Shown here: in pieces, positions 25,863 to 33,633 of the stretch
Numbering within the stretch: the first letter of the stretch is position 1
Layout of the letters: every line of letters starts with the position of its first letter
DNA from: Bosea sp. ANAM02
GTDB lineage: Bacteria > Pseudomonadota > Alphaproteobacteria > Rhizobiales > Beijerinckiaceae
Direction of reading: 5' to 3'
NCBI RefSeq assembly: GCF_011764485.1
Contig: NZ_AP022848.1
Location: 958,001 to 1,022,000, forward strand
DNA length: 64,000 bases
The notes under the pieces: model-generated
The model's database searches: none
What the model saw: the letters and a program-made list of their open reading frames with translations, nothing else
Told to the model about the DNA's origin: nothing
Translations under genes and position numbers: made by a program

Positions 25863-26369
25863 ATGTCCAATCTTCCGAAGTTCATCCTGCGCAACTGCAC
25901 GCTCTGGGCCGATCGCGAAAGCAAGCTCGGCCAGATCGGTGACATCACCGTGCCGGTTCCGACCGACAAGCTGGAGGAGATGCGCAACAGCGGCATGATC
26001 AAGCCGCGCGAAGTCAAGATGGGTCTGGAGAAGACCGAGTTCTCCTTCAAGATGCCGGGGCTCGATCCGCAGGTGATCAAGCTCTTCGGCCTCCGCCCGG
26101 GCGTGGAGACGCCCTTTATGGTGACCGGCGCCCTGGTCGACGAGGACGGTGTCGATCATTCCGCCGTCATGACCATCCGCGGCTTCATCAAGACGGCGAA
26201 TGGCGGCACTTGGCAACCTGGCGAGCGTTCGGAGAACGACTACGCGGTGGCCGTCCACTATTACAAGCTCGAGATCGACGGCGAGAACCTGCTCGAGGTC
26301 GACGACTTCGACATCAAGGTCGGCGGCGTCTCGCAATACGCCGGCATGCGCGCGTCCATGCTGCTCTGA
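25863..26369 (+). CDS. Major tail tube protein
   Basis: A 168-residue P2 FII-type tube protein: MSNLPKFILRNCTLWADRES at the start, the GLEKTEFSFKMPGLDPQV middle segment, and YYKLEIDGENLLEVDDFDIK near the end. Hexamers stack to form the inner tube that the sheath drives through the envelope. It follows the sheath gene as in P2. Confidence 0.92.
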   Translation: MSNLPKFILRNCTLWADRESKLGQIGDITVPVPTDKLEEMRNSGMIKPREVKMGLEKTEFSFKMPGLDPQVIKLFGLRPGVETPFMVTGALVDEDGVDHSAVMTIRGFIKTANGGTWQPGERSENDYAVAVHYYKLEIDGENLLEVDDFDIKVGGVSQYAGMRASMLL

Positions 26370-26402
26370 CGAGCAGCGATACTTCCCAATTGGAGACAGA
26401 CC

Positions 26403-26687
26403 ATGTCGAACGAATTCGACCCCATCACCGTGCCGCTCATCGTGCCGATCGAGCATGGCGGCAATTCCTATCCCGAGCTCACCTTCCGCGAGGCCGAGCT
26501 GGGCGATCTCTGCGCCGCGGATGCCGTCTCCGGCGAGATGCAGAAGACCGCGGCCATTCTCGCCGGGATGGCGGGCGTGCCGATCCAGGCCATCCGCAAG
26601 CTCAAGGCGCGCGATCTTGCCGTGATCACCGACAAGGTCGGGCATCTCATGGGAAACGAGAAGAAGCCGACGACTGGAGCAACATAG
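26403..26687 (+). CDS. Tail assembly chaperone gpE (zero-frame product)
   Basis: A 94-residue P2 gpE-like protein (PLIVPIEHGGNSYPELTFRE, AGVPIQAIRKLKARDLAVIT). The equivalent of lambda gpG, it is thought to coat the tape measure during tail assembly. Near its end is the slippery sequence GGGAAAC at 26651-26657, in the correct phase for a -1 frameshift that extends the protein into the overlapping E' frame. Confidence 0.88.
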   Translation: MSNEFDPITVPLIVPIEHGGNSYPELTFREAELGDLCAADAVSGEMQKTAAILAGMAGVPIQAIRKLKARDLAVITDKVGHLMGNEKKPTTGAT

Positions 26688-26821
26688 CCGCCGTCATCTC
26701 GCATGTCGGTAGCACGCCCCTGCCGCAGGTTCTGCGGATGAAGCCTCGCGAGGCGCTGCATTGGTTCGGCCGGTATGTCGAGCTGCTGCGCCTGCCCCGT
26801 CCCGTAGTCATGGTGGCCTGA
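26403..26821 (+). CDS. Tail assembly chaperone gpE-E' (-1 frameshift fusion, 139 aa)
   Basis: The heptamer G-GGA-AAC (26651-26657) is a canonical X-XXY-YYZ site in the E frame. After slippage, reading continues at CGA (26657) for 54 codons (REEADDWSNIAAVISHVG and on to LRLPRPVVMVA) to the TGA at 26819-26821. The E' frame has no start codon of its own near this point and its sequence (MKPREALHWFGRYVELLR) matches gpE' extensions. P2 and many contractile-tail phages use the same recoding. The tape measure starts four bases later. Confidence 0.82.
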
Positions 26822-26825
26822 CCCG

Positions 26826-29129
26826 ATGGCGCAGCTCCGCTCCGATCTGTTGATCCGGCTTACGGACCGCGCCTCTGGGCCGGCCCGGGGCATTCTCGGC
26901 CTGATGAACCGGCTCCGCTCCGTTGGGGCGGGGGCTGGCGGCGGGCTTGCTTCTGTCGGCGACCGCGCGACCCGCAGCTTCTCGGCACTGCATGTCAAGC
27001 TGCTCGCCGCGACGGCGGCTGCCTACGCTCTGCAGCGGACGGTTTCCGGCATGGTGACGCCGGCCGCCAACTTCGAGACCAGCCTGCTCGATATCGCGCA
27101 GAAGGCCGATCTCTCCGACACCAGCATGGCCGGCCTCGGCGAGCGCGTGCGAAAGCTGGCGAAGGACGTCGGCCGCGGCGCCAACGACATGGCCAAGGGC
27201 GTCGACACGTTGCTCGGCTTCGGCCTCGACGTCGACAAGACCATGGAAGCGCTTCCGGGCATCGGCCGGACGGCGACGGCCTACAATGCCGAGGTGACCG
27301 ATCTCGCCAAGGCGGTGTTCTCCTCGATCGACAACCTGAAGGTTGCGGCGAAAGACGTTCCCAAGATCCTCGATTCGATGGCCTATTCCGGCAAGGAAGG
27401 TGCCTTCGAGATCAAGGATATGGCGGCCGAGTTTCCTGCGCTGACCGCTTCGGCCCAGGCATTGGGCATGGCTGGCGTCGACGCGGTCGCGAAGCTGACA
27501 GCGGCGCTGCAGATCGCTCGGAAGGGCGCATCAACCGGATCGGAGGCTGCAACCAACACCGCCAACTTGATGCAGAAGATCCAGGCTCAGGACGCGGTGA
27601 AGAAGTGGAAGGCCTTCAACGTCGACATCCGCGGTGAGGTCAAGAAGACCCAGAAGGCCGGCGGCGACATCTTCGTGATGCTGGCGGAGAAGGCCAACAA
27701 GGTCCTGAAAGGCGACCTCGCCAAGCTTGGCGACCTCTACCAGGATGAGCAGGTCCAGAAGTTCCTGCGCCCGCTGATCCAGAACCTGGAGGAGTACAAG
27801 CGCATCCGCGATGGGGCCTTCAAGGCCAACGGTGTGGTTGATCAGGACTTCGGCCGCCGGATGAAGACCTATGAGGCGCAGGTTCAGCGCCTGTCCGGCG
27901 CCTTCGAGGATCTCCGGATCGCTTCCGGACGGCGGCTCCTCGGTCCGCTCACGGCGGGGATGGAGCAGCTCTCCAGCATCCTCAACTCGATGGATGGCCG
28001 GGTCTCGATCCTCGACAAGCTCAGCGCCTCCATCCGCGGCCTCGTCACGGGTATCATGGGGCCGGGCAGCGAAGGCGGTATGGCGCAAGCCTTCGGCAAG
28101 CTGGGAGATCTGATCTTCGGGAAAACCGAGACCTTCTCGGCCGATGTCGACGCCATGGGCCAGAGTTTCGAGAAGTTCCGCCAGATGGGCTCAGCCCTGC
28201 GCGAGTTCGCGGCGGCGATCGGCGGCTTCGTCTCCGGTTTCCAGCAGCTGACAGGTCTCGACCTCTCGTCGCTCACGGTCTGGGCACTGAAGCTCGGCGC
28301 CGCGGCAGTTGGCATCGGCCTTTTCGCCAAGGCAATCCGAGGGCTATCTTCGGCGATCCTAGCCTTGACCGGGATGAAGATGCTCTGGTCGCTCGGCAAG
28401 AAGACGGGTTCGCTGATCAACGCACTGCGGCCCGGCGGGGCAGCGGAAGGCGCTTCGGCCCCAGCGCCTCGCCCGGCCTCTCCGGCTGCTTCGCCAGCCT
28501 CATCGGCGCCGCGTCCCGGCGGCGGCAATGGCTCGGTGCCGGCGGTCGGCGGCTCGAAGCTTGGCGGCATCGAGAGCGTGAAGACGCCGCGGCCGATCGG
28601 ACCGTGGGGCATTCAGGATCTGCAGAAGCGCGTTTCCGCGATGTTGTCGGAAGCGCCGCAGGCGAGCCTGATGACGCGTCTGGGCGGTGTCTTAAAGAAC
28701 GGTCTCTTCGCCGGAGCGGTCGAGTATATCGGCCGCACCGCGATGGATGCCGGTTTCGACCAGGTCGACAAGCGTCTCGGCCTCGATACGTCGAACAGGC
28801 CCGACCCCGGCATGGTCCCGACAGTGCAGCGTCTGATCGGGCATTTCGAGAGATGGTTCGGCTCCGGCGACAAAAAGCCGGAGGCGGCACCCGCTCAGAC
28901 CGGCCAGCTGAAGACCAGCGATCTTCAGGGTATCCTGCAACCGAAGGGAACGCAGGATGTGCGGATCACCAATCCGCCACCTGCGCCGAACGTGCCCGTT
29001 TCGGTCAGCGTGACTGTCCATGCGACGACGAATGCGAGCGCCGCCGATATCGGGGCAGCAGTCGGCAAGCAGGTTGGCGCACAGACGAAGCGGGCTCTGG
29101 AGGGCGCCTTCTCGGATGCAGCGAACTAG
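26826..29129 (+). CDS. Tail tape measure protein
   Basis: A 767-residue tape measure of the P2 gpT/TIGR01760 type; its length sets tail length. The N terminus has the family region with ANFETSLLDIAQKADLSD and LAKDVGRGANDMAKGVDTL. A hydrophobic segment around residues 480-515 (WALKLGAAAVGIGLFAKAI) may insert in the host membrane during DNA injection, and a proline- and alanine-rich linker follows near residue 550. The stop codon overlaps that of the convergent moron gene within a shared CTAG. Confidence 0.92.
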   Translation: MAQLRSDLLIRLTDRASGPARGILGLMNRLRSVGAGAGGGLASVGDRATRSFSALHVKLLAATAAAYALQRTVSGMVTPAANFETSLLDIAQKADLSDTSMAGLGERVRKLAKDVGRGANDMAKGVDTLLGFGLDVDKTMEALPGIGRTATAYNAEVTDLAKAVFSSIDNLKVAAKDVPKILDSMAYSGKEGAFEIKDMAAEFPALTASAQALGMAGVDAVAKLTAALQIARKGASTGSEAATNTANLMQKIQAQDAVKKWKAFNVDIRGEVKKTQKAGGDIFVMLAEKANKVLKGDLAKLGDLYQDEQVQKFLRPLIQNLEEYKRIRDGAFKANGVVDQDFGRRMKTYEAQVQRLSGAFEDLRIASGRRLLGPLTAGMEQLSSILNSMDGRVSILDKLSASIRGLVTGIMGPGSEGGMAQAFGKLGDLIFGKTETFSADVDAMGQSFEKFRQMGSALREFAAAIGGFVSGFQQLTGLDLSSLTVWALKLGAAAVGIGLFAKAIRGLSSAILALTGMKMLWSLGKKTGSLINALRPGGAAEGASAPAPRPASPAASPASSAPRPGGGNGSVPAVGGSKLGGIESVKTPRPIGPWGIQDLQKRVSAMLSEAPQASLMTRLGGVLKNGLFAGAVEYIGRTAMDAGFDQVDKRLGLDTSNRPDPGMVPTVQRLIGHFERWFGSGDKKPEAAPAQTGQLKTSDLQGILQPKGTQDVRITNPPPAPNVPVSVSVTVHATTNASAADIGAAVGKQVGAQTKRALEGAFSDAAN

Positions 29130-29569
29130 TTGCCAGCAATCCGTCGGGTGAGGGCTTGCATGTCGACCTTGACCGCCGGCGCCTTCAGAAAGCGTCGGCA
29201 GCCCTGCATCTCGGTCGCCCAGTCCGTGGCTCGCTCCTGCATCAGCTTCGCCCGAGCGGGAGCGGCCGGCCTCTGTGCCAGGATGGCGTCGGCAAGGATC
29301 ACCACGAGCTGCTTGGCGGCATACTCGCAGTTGAACAGCGCGTCCTTGTCATTGCCGTCCATGTCGAAGCTGAATGCCTCGACCTTCTGCTCCAGCGCGG
29401 CTTTCAACTTCTGACTGGCCGGGCGGTCGAACGGGGCGTTCTCCAGCGCCCGGGCCGAACTCGCGGTGAGATCGTAAAGGGCTCTGGCAGCCTGGCGTTC
29501 GCCCGGAGTGGCGGCGACCACCGACGTGGCGAACGTCATCAGACAGCCGATAGAGAGTGCAAGCTTCAT
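29126..29569 (-). CDS. Secreted small protein, candidate moron (147 aa)
   Basis: The only reverse-strand gene within the tail module. From the ATG at 29569 it has a clear signal peptide (MKLALSIGCLMTFATSVVA, cleavage predicted before Ala-Thr-Pro) and a mature helical part of about 128 residues with two cysteines (DALFNCEYAA and MQGCRRFLKA), so a periplasmic or secreted location is likely. Its stop shares CTAG with the tape-measure stop and its start shares CATG with the start of gpU, so it fits exactly between two tail genes. No family recognised. Reverse orientation and export signal suggest expression from the lysogen, for example lysogenic conversion or exclusion; this is inference. Confidence 0.75.
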   Translation of the reverse strand: MKLALSIGCLMTFATSVVAATPGERQAARALYDLTASSARALENAPFDRPASQKLKAALEQKVEAFSFDMDGNDKDALFNCEYAAKQLVVILADAILAQRPAAPARAKLMQERATDWATEMQGCRRFLKAPAVKVDMQALTRRIAGN

Positions 29570-30014
29570 GACCAATCCCGTCTCCATGGCGCTAGGGCCG
29601 TTCGCCTTCGAGGCAATCGGCTTCCATTATGACGGGCTTTCCCGGTCCGTGAATACGAGCTGGAGCGATATCGAGGTCGCACAACGGCTGAACGCCCAGC
29701 AATGGCTCGGGCCGACCAGCGACGAGGTGACGATCAAGGGTGTGCTGTTCCCCTTCGAGTTTGGCGGGCAGGACAGCCTGGACGGCGTGATCTCGGCGGC
29801 GGAAGCGGGCGAGCCGCTGATGTTCGTCGGGGGCGATGCCGCGGCCGGCATGGTCTACGGCTATCACACGATCCAGGGCGTCGAGGAGGATCGGTCTTTC
29901 ATCGACCGGGCCGGGGTCGCGCGCCGCAACGCCTATCAGATCAAGCTCAAGCGATACGAGGGCGAGGTCGAAGCCTCTGGCGTCGTCGGCAGCCTTCTCT
30001 CGCTGCTGGGGTGA
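29568..30014 (+). CDS. Tail protein U
   Basis: A 148-residue P2 gpU-type protein (MALGPFAFEAIGFHYDGLSR, LGPTSDEVTIKGVLFPFEFG, YGYHTIQGVEEDRSFID). It completes the tail end near the baseplate. ATG at 29568 has GAGAG about nine bases upstream; the ATG at 29586 is the alternative and is where P2 homology begins. The start codon overlaps the start of the reverse-strand moron. Confidence 0.87.
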   Translation: MTNPVSMALGPFAFEAIGFHYDGLSRSVNTSWSDIEVAQRLNAQQWLGPTSDEVTIKGVLFPFEFGGQDSLDGVISAAEAGEPLMFVGGDAAAGMVYGYHTIQGVEEDRSFIDRAGVARRNAYQIKLKRYEGEVEASGVVGSLLSLLG

Positions 30015-30018
30015 TGCC

Positions 30019-30231
30019 ATGACGACATATCTCACCCGCCAGGGGCAGACGGTCGACCTCGTCTGCTGGGATTTCTATCGCCGCACGGCGGAGGTGACCG
30101 AAATGGTGCTGGCTGCCAATCCCGGCCTGTCCGCCCTCGGGCCGATCCTGCCGCTCGGCACCCGCATCAGGCTGCCCGACATGCCGGTGGCGCAGCGCAC
30201 CGCGCGCAAGCTCGTCAGCCTCTGGGACTGA
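30019..30231 (+). CDS. Tail protein X (LysM-like)
   Basis: A 70-residue P2 gpX homologue: YLTRQGQTVDLVCWDFYRRT, then VLAANPGLSALGPILPLGTR ending in LP-type strand, the LysM-like fold. It probably binds the spike or the cell wall-facing hub. It lies between U and D, in the P2 order. Confidence 0.88.
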   Translation: MTTYLTRQGQTVDLVCWDFYRRTAEVTEMVLAANPGLSALGPILPLGTRIRLPDMPVAQRTARKLVSLWD

Positions 30232-30234
30232 ACC

Positions 30235-31386
30235 ATGCATCCGATCATCGAGCTGACGGTCGACGGCAAACCCGTCGCCGGCGCCTTTTACGAGCGGCTG
30301 ATGGAATTCAGCTGCGAGGATAAGGAAGGGATCGACAGCGATCGTTTCGACGCCAAGCTGCTGGACGGCCCGCCTGATTTCCTTGAGTTACCGCGCAAGG
30401 GCGCGGTCGTCGTCGCCAAGCTTGGCTATCGCGAGACCGGCGCTCGGGAGGTCGGGCGCTATATCGTCGATACGGTCAAGGGGGCGTGCCTACCCTATTC
30501 TGTTTCGATCGGTGGCAAGGCGGCCGACCTGCGCAAGGGCAAGCTGAAGACACGAGGCGAGAAGCACTGGGACGACAAGCAGCTCCGCGAGATCGTCGAA
30601 GAAGTTGCCGGCGATGCCGGTTTGGCGGCGCGGATTTCCGAAACGATCGGTCAGCACCGTTATAAGTGGGTTGCGCAGCAGGACGAGACGCCTCTCCACT
30701 TCCTTGAGCGCCTGGCAAAGCGGCACAATGCCCTGTTCGCCGTCAAGAACGGTATCGTGATCTTCGCCGAGCGCGGATCCGGCCTTTCGCTGTCAGGCGC
30801 CAGCATGGGCGAAATCGTGGTGACGCCCGACCGCGTCATCGAGGGCACGCTGGAATACGAGTTCAACGATCGCCAGGCCTATGGAAAGGTCACGGCCTAT
30901 TATCAGGATCGCGACAAGGCCAAGCGCATCGAGGTGGAAGTTGAAGCCGGAGGCGCCAGCGACAGCGTCTATCGCCTGCCCGAGCCCTATGCCGATGCGG
31001 CCGAGGCCGACAAGGCGGCGCAGGCGAAGGCAAAGCAGCTGAAGCGCGGTGAGGGCTCGTTCTCGGTCGAGATGCCCGGCGATACAGGTGTCGTCGCCGG
31101 CGCCCCGCTCATCTGCCGCGACATCCGGCCAGGCCTCGACGGCGTTCCGTGGCTGATCGATGGCGTGACGCATAGCTTCAGCAAGGCTCAGGGCTTCCGC
31201 TCGAAGCCCTCGGCCAAGCTGTGGGACGGAAAGTCAGGCAAGGGCAAGAGCAAGAGCTCCGGATCCGGAGCTTCTTCCTCGGACGATGCTCCCGCATCGC
31301 CGCCTCCGGCGAACGCCCCGGACAACGTCAAAACCGGCGCCCCAGCCGGATGGAGCGCCGGCGGGCTCAGGCTCGACCAGCGCTAA
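30235..31386 (+). CDS. Late control protein D (baseplate hub)
   Basis: A 383-residue P2 gpD homologue, the tail hub similar to T4 gp27. Typical segments are FYERLMEFSCEDKEGIDSDR, RWVAQQDETPLHFLERLAKR-like YKWVAQQDETPLHFLERLAK and FRSKPSAKLWDG. The last 50 residues are a low-complexity Gly/Ser/Lys/Pro tail not present in P2. It ends the tail module. Confidence 0.92.
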   Translation: MHPIIELTVDGKPVAGAFYERLMEFSCEDKEGIDSDRFDAKLLDGPPDFLELPRKGAVVVAKLGYRETGAREVGRYIVDTVKGACLPYSVSIGGKAADLRKGKLKTRGEKHWDDKQLREIVEEVAGDAGLAARISETIGQHRYKWVAQQDETPLHFLERLAKRHNALFAVKNGIVIFAERGSGLSLSGASMGEIVVTPDRVIEGTLEYEFNDRQAYGKVTAYYQDRDKAKRIEVEVEAGGASDSVYRLPEPYADAAEADKAAQAKAKQLKRGEGSFSVEMPGDTGVVAGAPLICRDIRPGLDGVPWLIDGVTHSFSKAQGFRSKPSAKLWDGKSGKGKSKSSGSGASSSDDAPASPPPANAPDNVKTGAPAGWSAGGLRLDQR

Positions 31387-31413
31387 CCCCTTTACCCTCG
31401 CTGATCCACATCC

Positions 31414-31437
31414 AGCTCGCCTTTGTGCGGGCTTTCT
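31414..31437 (+). terminator. Weak terminator-like hairpin after the tail module
   Basis: A 7-bp stem with one G-T pair (31414-31420 with 31427-31433) and loop CTTTGT, followed by TTCT. It lies between gpD and the lysis genes. Confidence 0.35.
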
Positions 31438-31455
31438 CATTTCAGGAGCTTCTCC

Positions 31456-31917
31456 ATGAACGACGCTTTCGCGGCGGCGATGACGCTTGTCTTCTGTGCC
31501 GGTCTCAACCGGGCACGCGGCGATGATCGCTGGATGCCTCCCTGGCTTCCCGGCCGGCCGCTCTGGTACGTCGCGCCCCTGCTCGGTCTGGTCGCGCTGC
31601 TCATCCAGCCTCCGCTCGCGGCCGGCGCCGTCGCCCTGGCCTATCTGGTCTGGGGCGTGCCCGCGTGGGGCGCGATCTACGACCTTGGGCGCTTGCCCGG
31701 CGGGCGATCGGACCATCTGCGTTTCTTCGCGAGGATGCTGCTGGCCGTGCCCGTCCTTCTGGTCTTCGGGATCTGGGGTGCGTTGCTCGGGCTGACCTTC
31801 GCGGGGCTTTCCGTGTTGGCCTACGAACTGGCCTGGCGCTTGAAGCCCGACAATCCGATCTGGCTTGCCGAGCTCGGGACCGGCGCGCTCTGGGGCGCCC
31901 TTATCCTCGCGATCTGA
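31456..31917 (+). CDS. Multi-spanning membrane protein of the lysis region (153 aa)
   Basis: AGGAGCT precedes the ATG at 31456 by seven bases. Hydrophobic stretches near residues 35-60 (WYVAPLLGLVALLIQPPLAA), 64-76, 92-118 and 136-153 predict about four membrane helices with few charges. Position before an endolysin gene suggests a lysis-related role, but the protein does not match a holin family that I recognise, and a second, recognisable holin follows at 32760. Confidence 0.65.
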   Translation: MNDAFAAAMTLVFCAGLNRARGDDRWMPPWLPGRPLWYVAPLLGLVALLIQPPLAAGAVALAYLVWGVPAWGAIYDLGRLPGGRSDHLRFFARMLLAVPVLLVFGIWGALLGLTFAGLSVLAYELAWRLKPDNPIWLAELGTGALWGALILAI

Positions 31918-31924
31918 GGTTCCC

Positions 31925-32041
31925 ATGATCCGCATCATGCTCGCGGCCGTTCTGGTCGCGCTCCTCGGCGGCTGCGCCGGGGAGGTCGCGCTCGTGCGCT
32001 GCGCCCTGGTGCAGCACGACATCAATCGCCGCTGCCAGTGA
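31925..32041 (+). CDS. 38-aa lipoprotein, possible outer-membrane spanin subunit
   Basis: The ATG at 31925 opens MIRIMLAAVLVALLGGC, a short signal sequence with lipobox LGGC at residues 14-17; the mature peptide of 22 residues follows the acylated cysteine. Start lies eight bases after the previous stop (GAGG upstream). Tiny phage lipoproteins next to endolysins are usually o-spanins (Rz1-like) that fuse the membranes at lysis, though this one lacks the usual proline-rich stretch. Its i-spanin partner is not obvious. Confidence 0.6.
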   Translation: MIRIMLAAVLVALLGGCAGEVALVRCALVQHDINRRCQ

Positions 32042-32082
32042 GCTGCGCCGACCTCCCGACCTCCTGATTTCGGAGCCTATCC

Positions 32083-32757
32083 ATGGAAGTCACCGCCAAG
32101 GTGGCGCTGGAAACAGCGTCGCATGAAGGGCTCGTGCGCCAGACGTATCGAGATTCGAAGAACGTGCTGACGTGGTCGATCGGCGTCACCAACGCCAGCG
32201 GCCACAACGTCGATCGCTATATCGGCAACCCGCAGCCGATGGAGCGCTGCCTCGCAATCTATGCGTGGCTTCTGGAGACACGGTACGCGCCGGACGTGCG
32301 CGAGGTTTTCGCCAGGAAGCCGCTGACCGAGGCGCAGTTCGCCGCGGCCCTGTCGTTCCACTGGAACACCGGGGCCATCAAGTCGGCCACCTGGCCGAAG
32401 CTCTGGCTCGCCGGAGATATCGCAGCCGCCAAGAAGGCCTTCATGTCCTGGAACAAGCCCGCGGAGATCGTCGAACGTCGTCAGAAGGAATGCGACCTCT
32501 TCTTCGTCGGTAAGTGGTCGAATGACGGGCGTATCACTGAATATACGCGCGTCACCGCCAAGATGACGCCGGATTGGGCGAGCGCGAAGCGGATCGATGT
32601 CCGTGCCGCGCTCGCCGTCGCGCTTAATGCCGCGCAGCCCGTCACGTCCGCGCAGGCTCCTATCACCGTCCCGCCGCCCCCGACGGCCGTCCCGGCTGCG
32701 GGGGCCGGATGGCTCGCCCGCTTCTGGGCCGGGCTCAAGAGTTCGTTCGGAGGCTGA
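32083..32757 (+). CDS. Endolysin, GH24 lysozyme
   Basis: A muramidase of the T4/P22 lysozyme family with the catalytic triad spacing: Glu15 (SHEGLV), Asp24 (YRDSKN) and Thr30 (VLTWSIGVT), followed by the family core EAQFAAALSFHWNTGAI. The catalytic domain ends near residue 150; the C-terminal 75 residues are proline-rich (TVPPPPTAVPAAG) and end in a hydrophobic WLARFWAGLKSSFGG that could touch the membrane. It has no cleavable signal, so it depends on a holin for release. Confidence 0.9.
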   Translation: MEVTAKVALETASHEGLVRQTYRDSKNVLTWSIGVTNASGHNVDRYIGNPQPMERCLAIYAWLLETRYAPDVREVFARKPLTEAQFAAALSFHWNTGAIKSATWPKLWLAGDIAAAKKAFMSWNKPAEIVERRQKECDLFFVGKWSNDGRITEYTRVTAKMTPDWASAKRIDVRAALAVALNAAQPVTSAQAPITVPPPPTAVPAAGAGWLARFWAGLKSSFGG

Positions 32758-32759
32758 CC

Positions 32760-33320
32760 ATGGATATCGCGACCACTCTCGGCTCGCTCGCGGGCCAGTT
32801 GTTCAAGCTGGGCGCGCCGCAGCTTGGCGGCATCATTGGAACCGCTATCGGTGGTCCGGCCGGAACCGTCGTCGGCGGTGTCGCCGGCAAGGTCATCGAG
32901 GAGCTTGCCGGTAAGCTCGGCACGCCGGCCACGCCGGATGCCGTCGAGCAGGCCGTGGCCGAGAAGCCCGAGGCGCCCGCGATCGTCGCGCAGATCGAGG
33001 CCGCCGCGCCGGATCTGATCAAGCTCTGGCAGAGCGAGGCCGATCGCGCGACCGAGGCGCAGCGCGCCGAGATCGAGAAGGGCTTCGGCGCCTGGCAATT
33101 CTGGCGCGGCGCGTGGCAAGCCCTCATCATCGGCGGCTGGGCCGTGATCCTGCTCTCGGCCTTGTTTGGTGCCTTGATCGGGCTGAAGCCGCTGATCCCG
33201 CTTGCCGACCTGATCGGCAACTGGGGATCAGTCACCCTGGCTTGGCTCGCGGTCTTCAACGGCGGTCATACGCTGAAGGAGATTGCCCCCTCCATCGGCT
33301 TCGGGAGGAGGCGCGCGTGA
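32760..33320 (+). CDS. 3TM-type holin
   Basis: A 186-residue protein with an N-terminal Gly-rich amphipathic helix, a charged middle helix, and a C-terminal membrane part (WQALIIGGWAVILLSALFGAL, then SVTLAWLAVFNGGHTLKEIA) that fits the 3TM-type holin family. The gene starts two bases after the endolysin stop (GGAGGCTG upstream). It would form the lesion that frees the endolysin. Confidence 0.8.
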   Translation: MDIATTLGSLAGQLFKLGAPQLGGIIGTAIGGPAGTVVGGVAGKVIEELAGKLGTPATPDAVEQAVAEKPEAPAIVAQIEAAAPDLIKLWQSEADRATEAQRAEIEKGFGAWQFWRGAWQALIIGGWAVILLSALFGALIGLKPLIPLADLIGNWGSVTLAWLAVFNGGHTLKEIAPSIGFGRRRA

Positions 33321-33631
33321 ACTTCTCCGACGGATTGACTGTGCCGGTTGCGATCTCGGTGGCCACGGCTATCTGCGCGATCGTATCTAGCTATGCCGTG
33401 GTCCGCTTCCAAGCGGCCCAGCACGACAAGCGTATTGCTCGTCTCGACGAGCGTTGCGAGGCGTTCGGCCGAGAGCTCGCCGCCTTCAAGATCGAGGCCG
33501 TGCAGCGCTTCGTCAGTGACGAGATGCTGGCGAAGGTCGAGACGCGGATCTCCGAGGCGATCAATCGCCTGGCCGATCGTCTCGACAAAGTACTGGACGC
33601 GCGGGCCAGCGGCCGCGGCAGGGCGGGTTGA
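33317..33631 (+). CDS. Membrane-anchored coiled-coil protein (104 aa)
   Basis: A GTG start at 33317 overlaps the holin stop and has a strong GGGAGGAG site upstream. One N-terminal membrane helix (VPVAISVATAICAIVSSYAV) is followed by about 75 residues of heptad-type coiled coil (DKRIARLDERCEAFGRELAA, RISEAINRLADRLDKVLDA). This is the layout of an inner-membrane spanin or an antiholin, but also of other small phage membrane proteins. No family named with certainty. Confidence 0.65.
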   Translation: MNFSDGLTVPVAISVATAICAIVSSYAVVRFQAAQHDKRIARLDERCEAFGRELAAFKIEAVQRFVSDEMLAKVETRISEAINRLADRLDKVLDARASGRGRAG

Positions 33632-33633
33632 TC

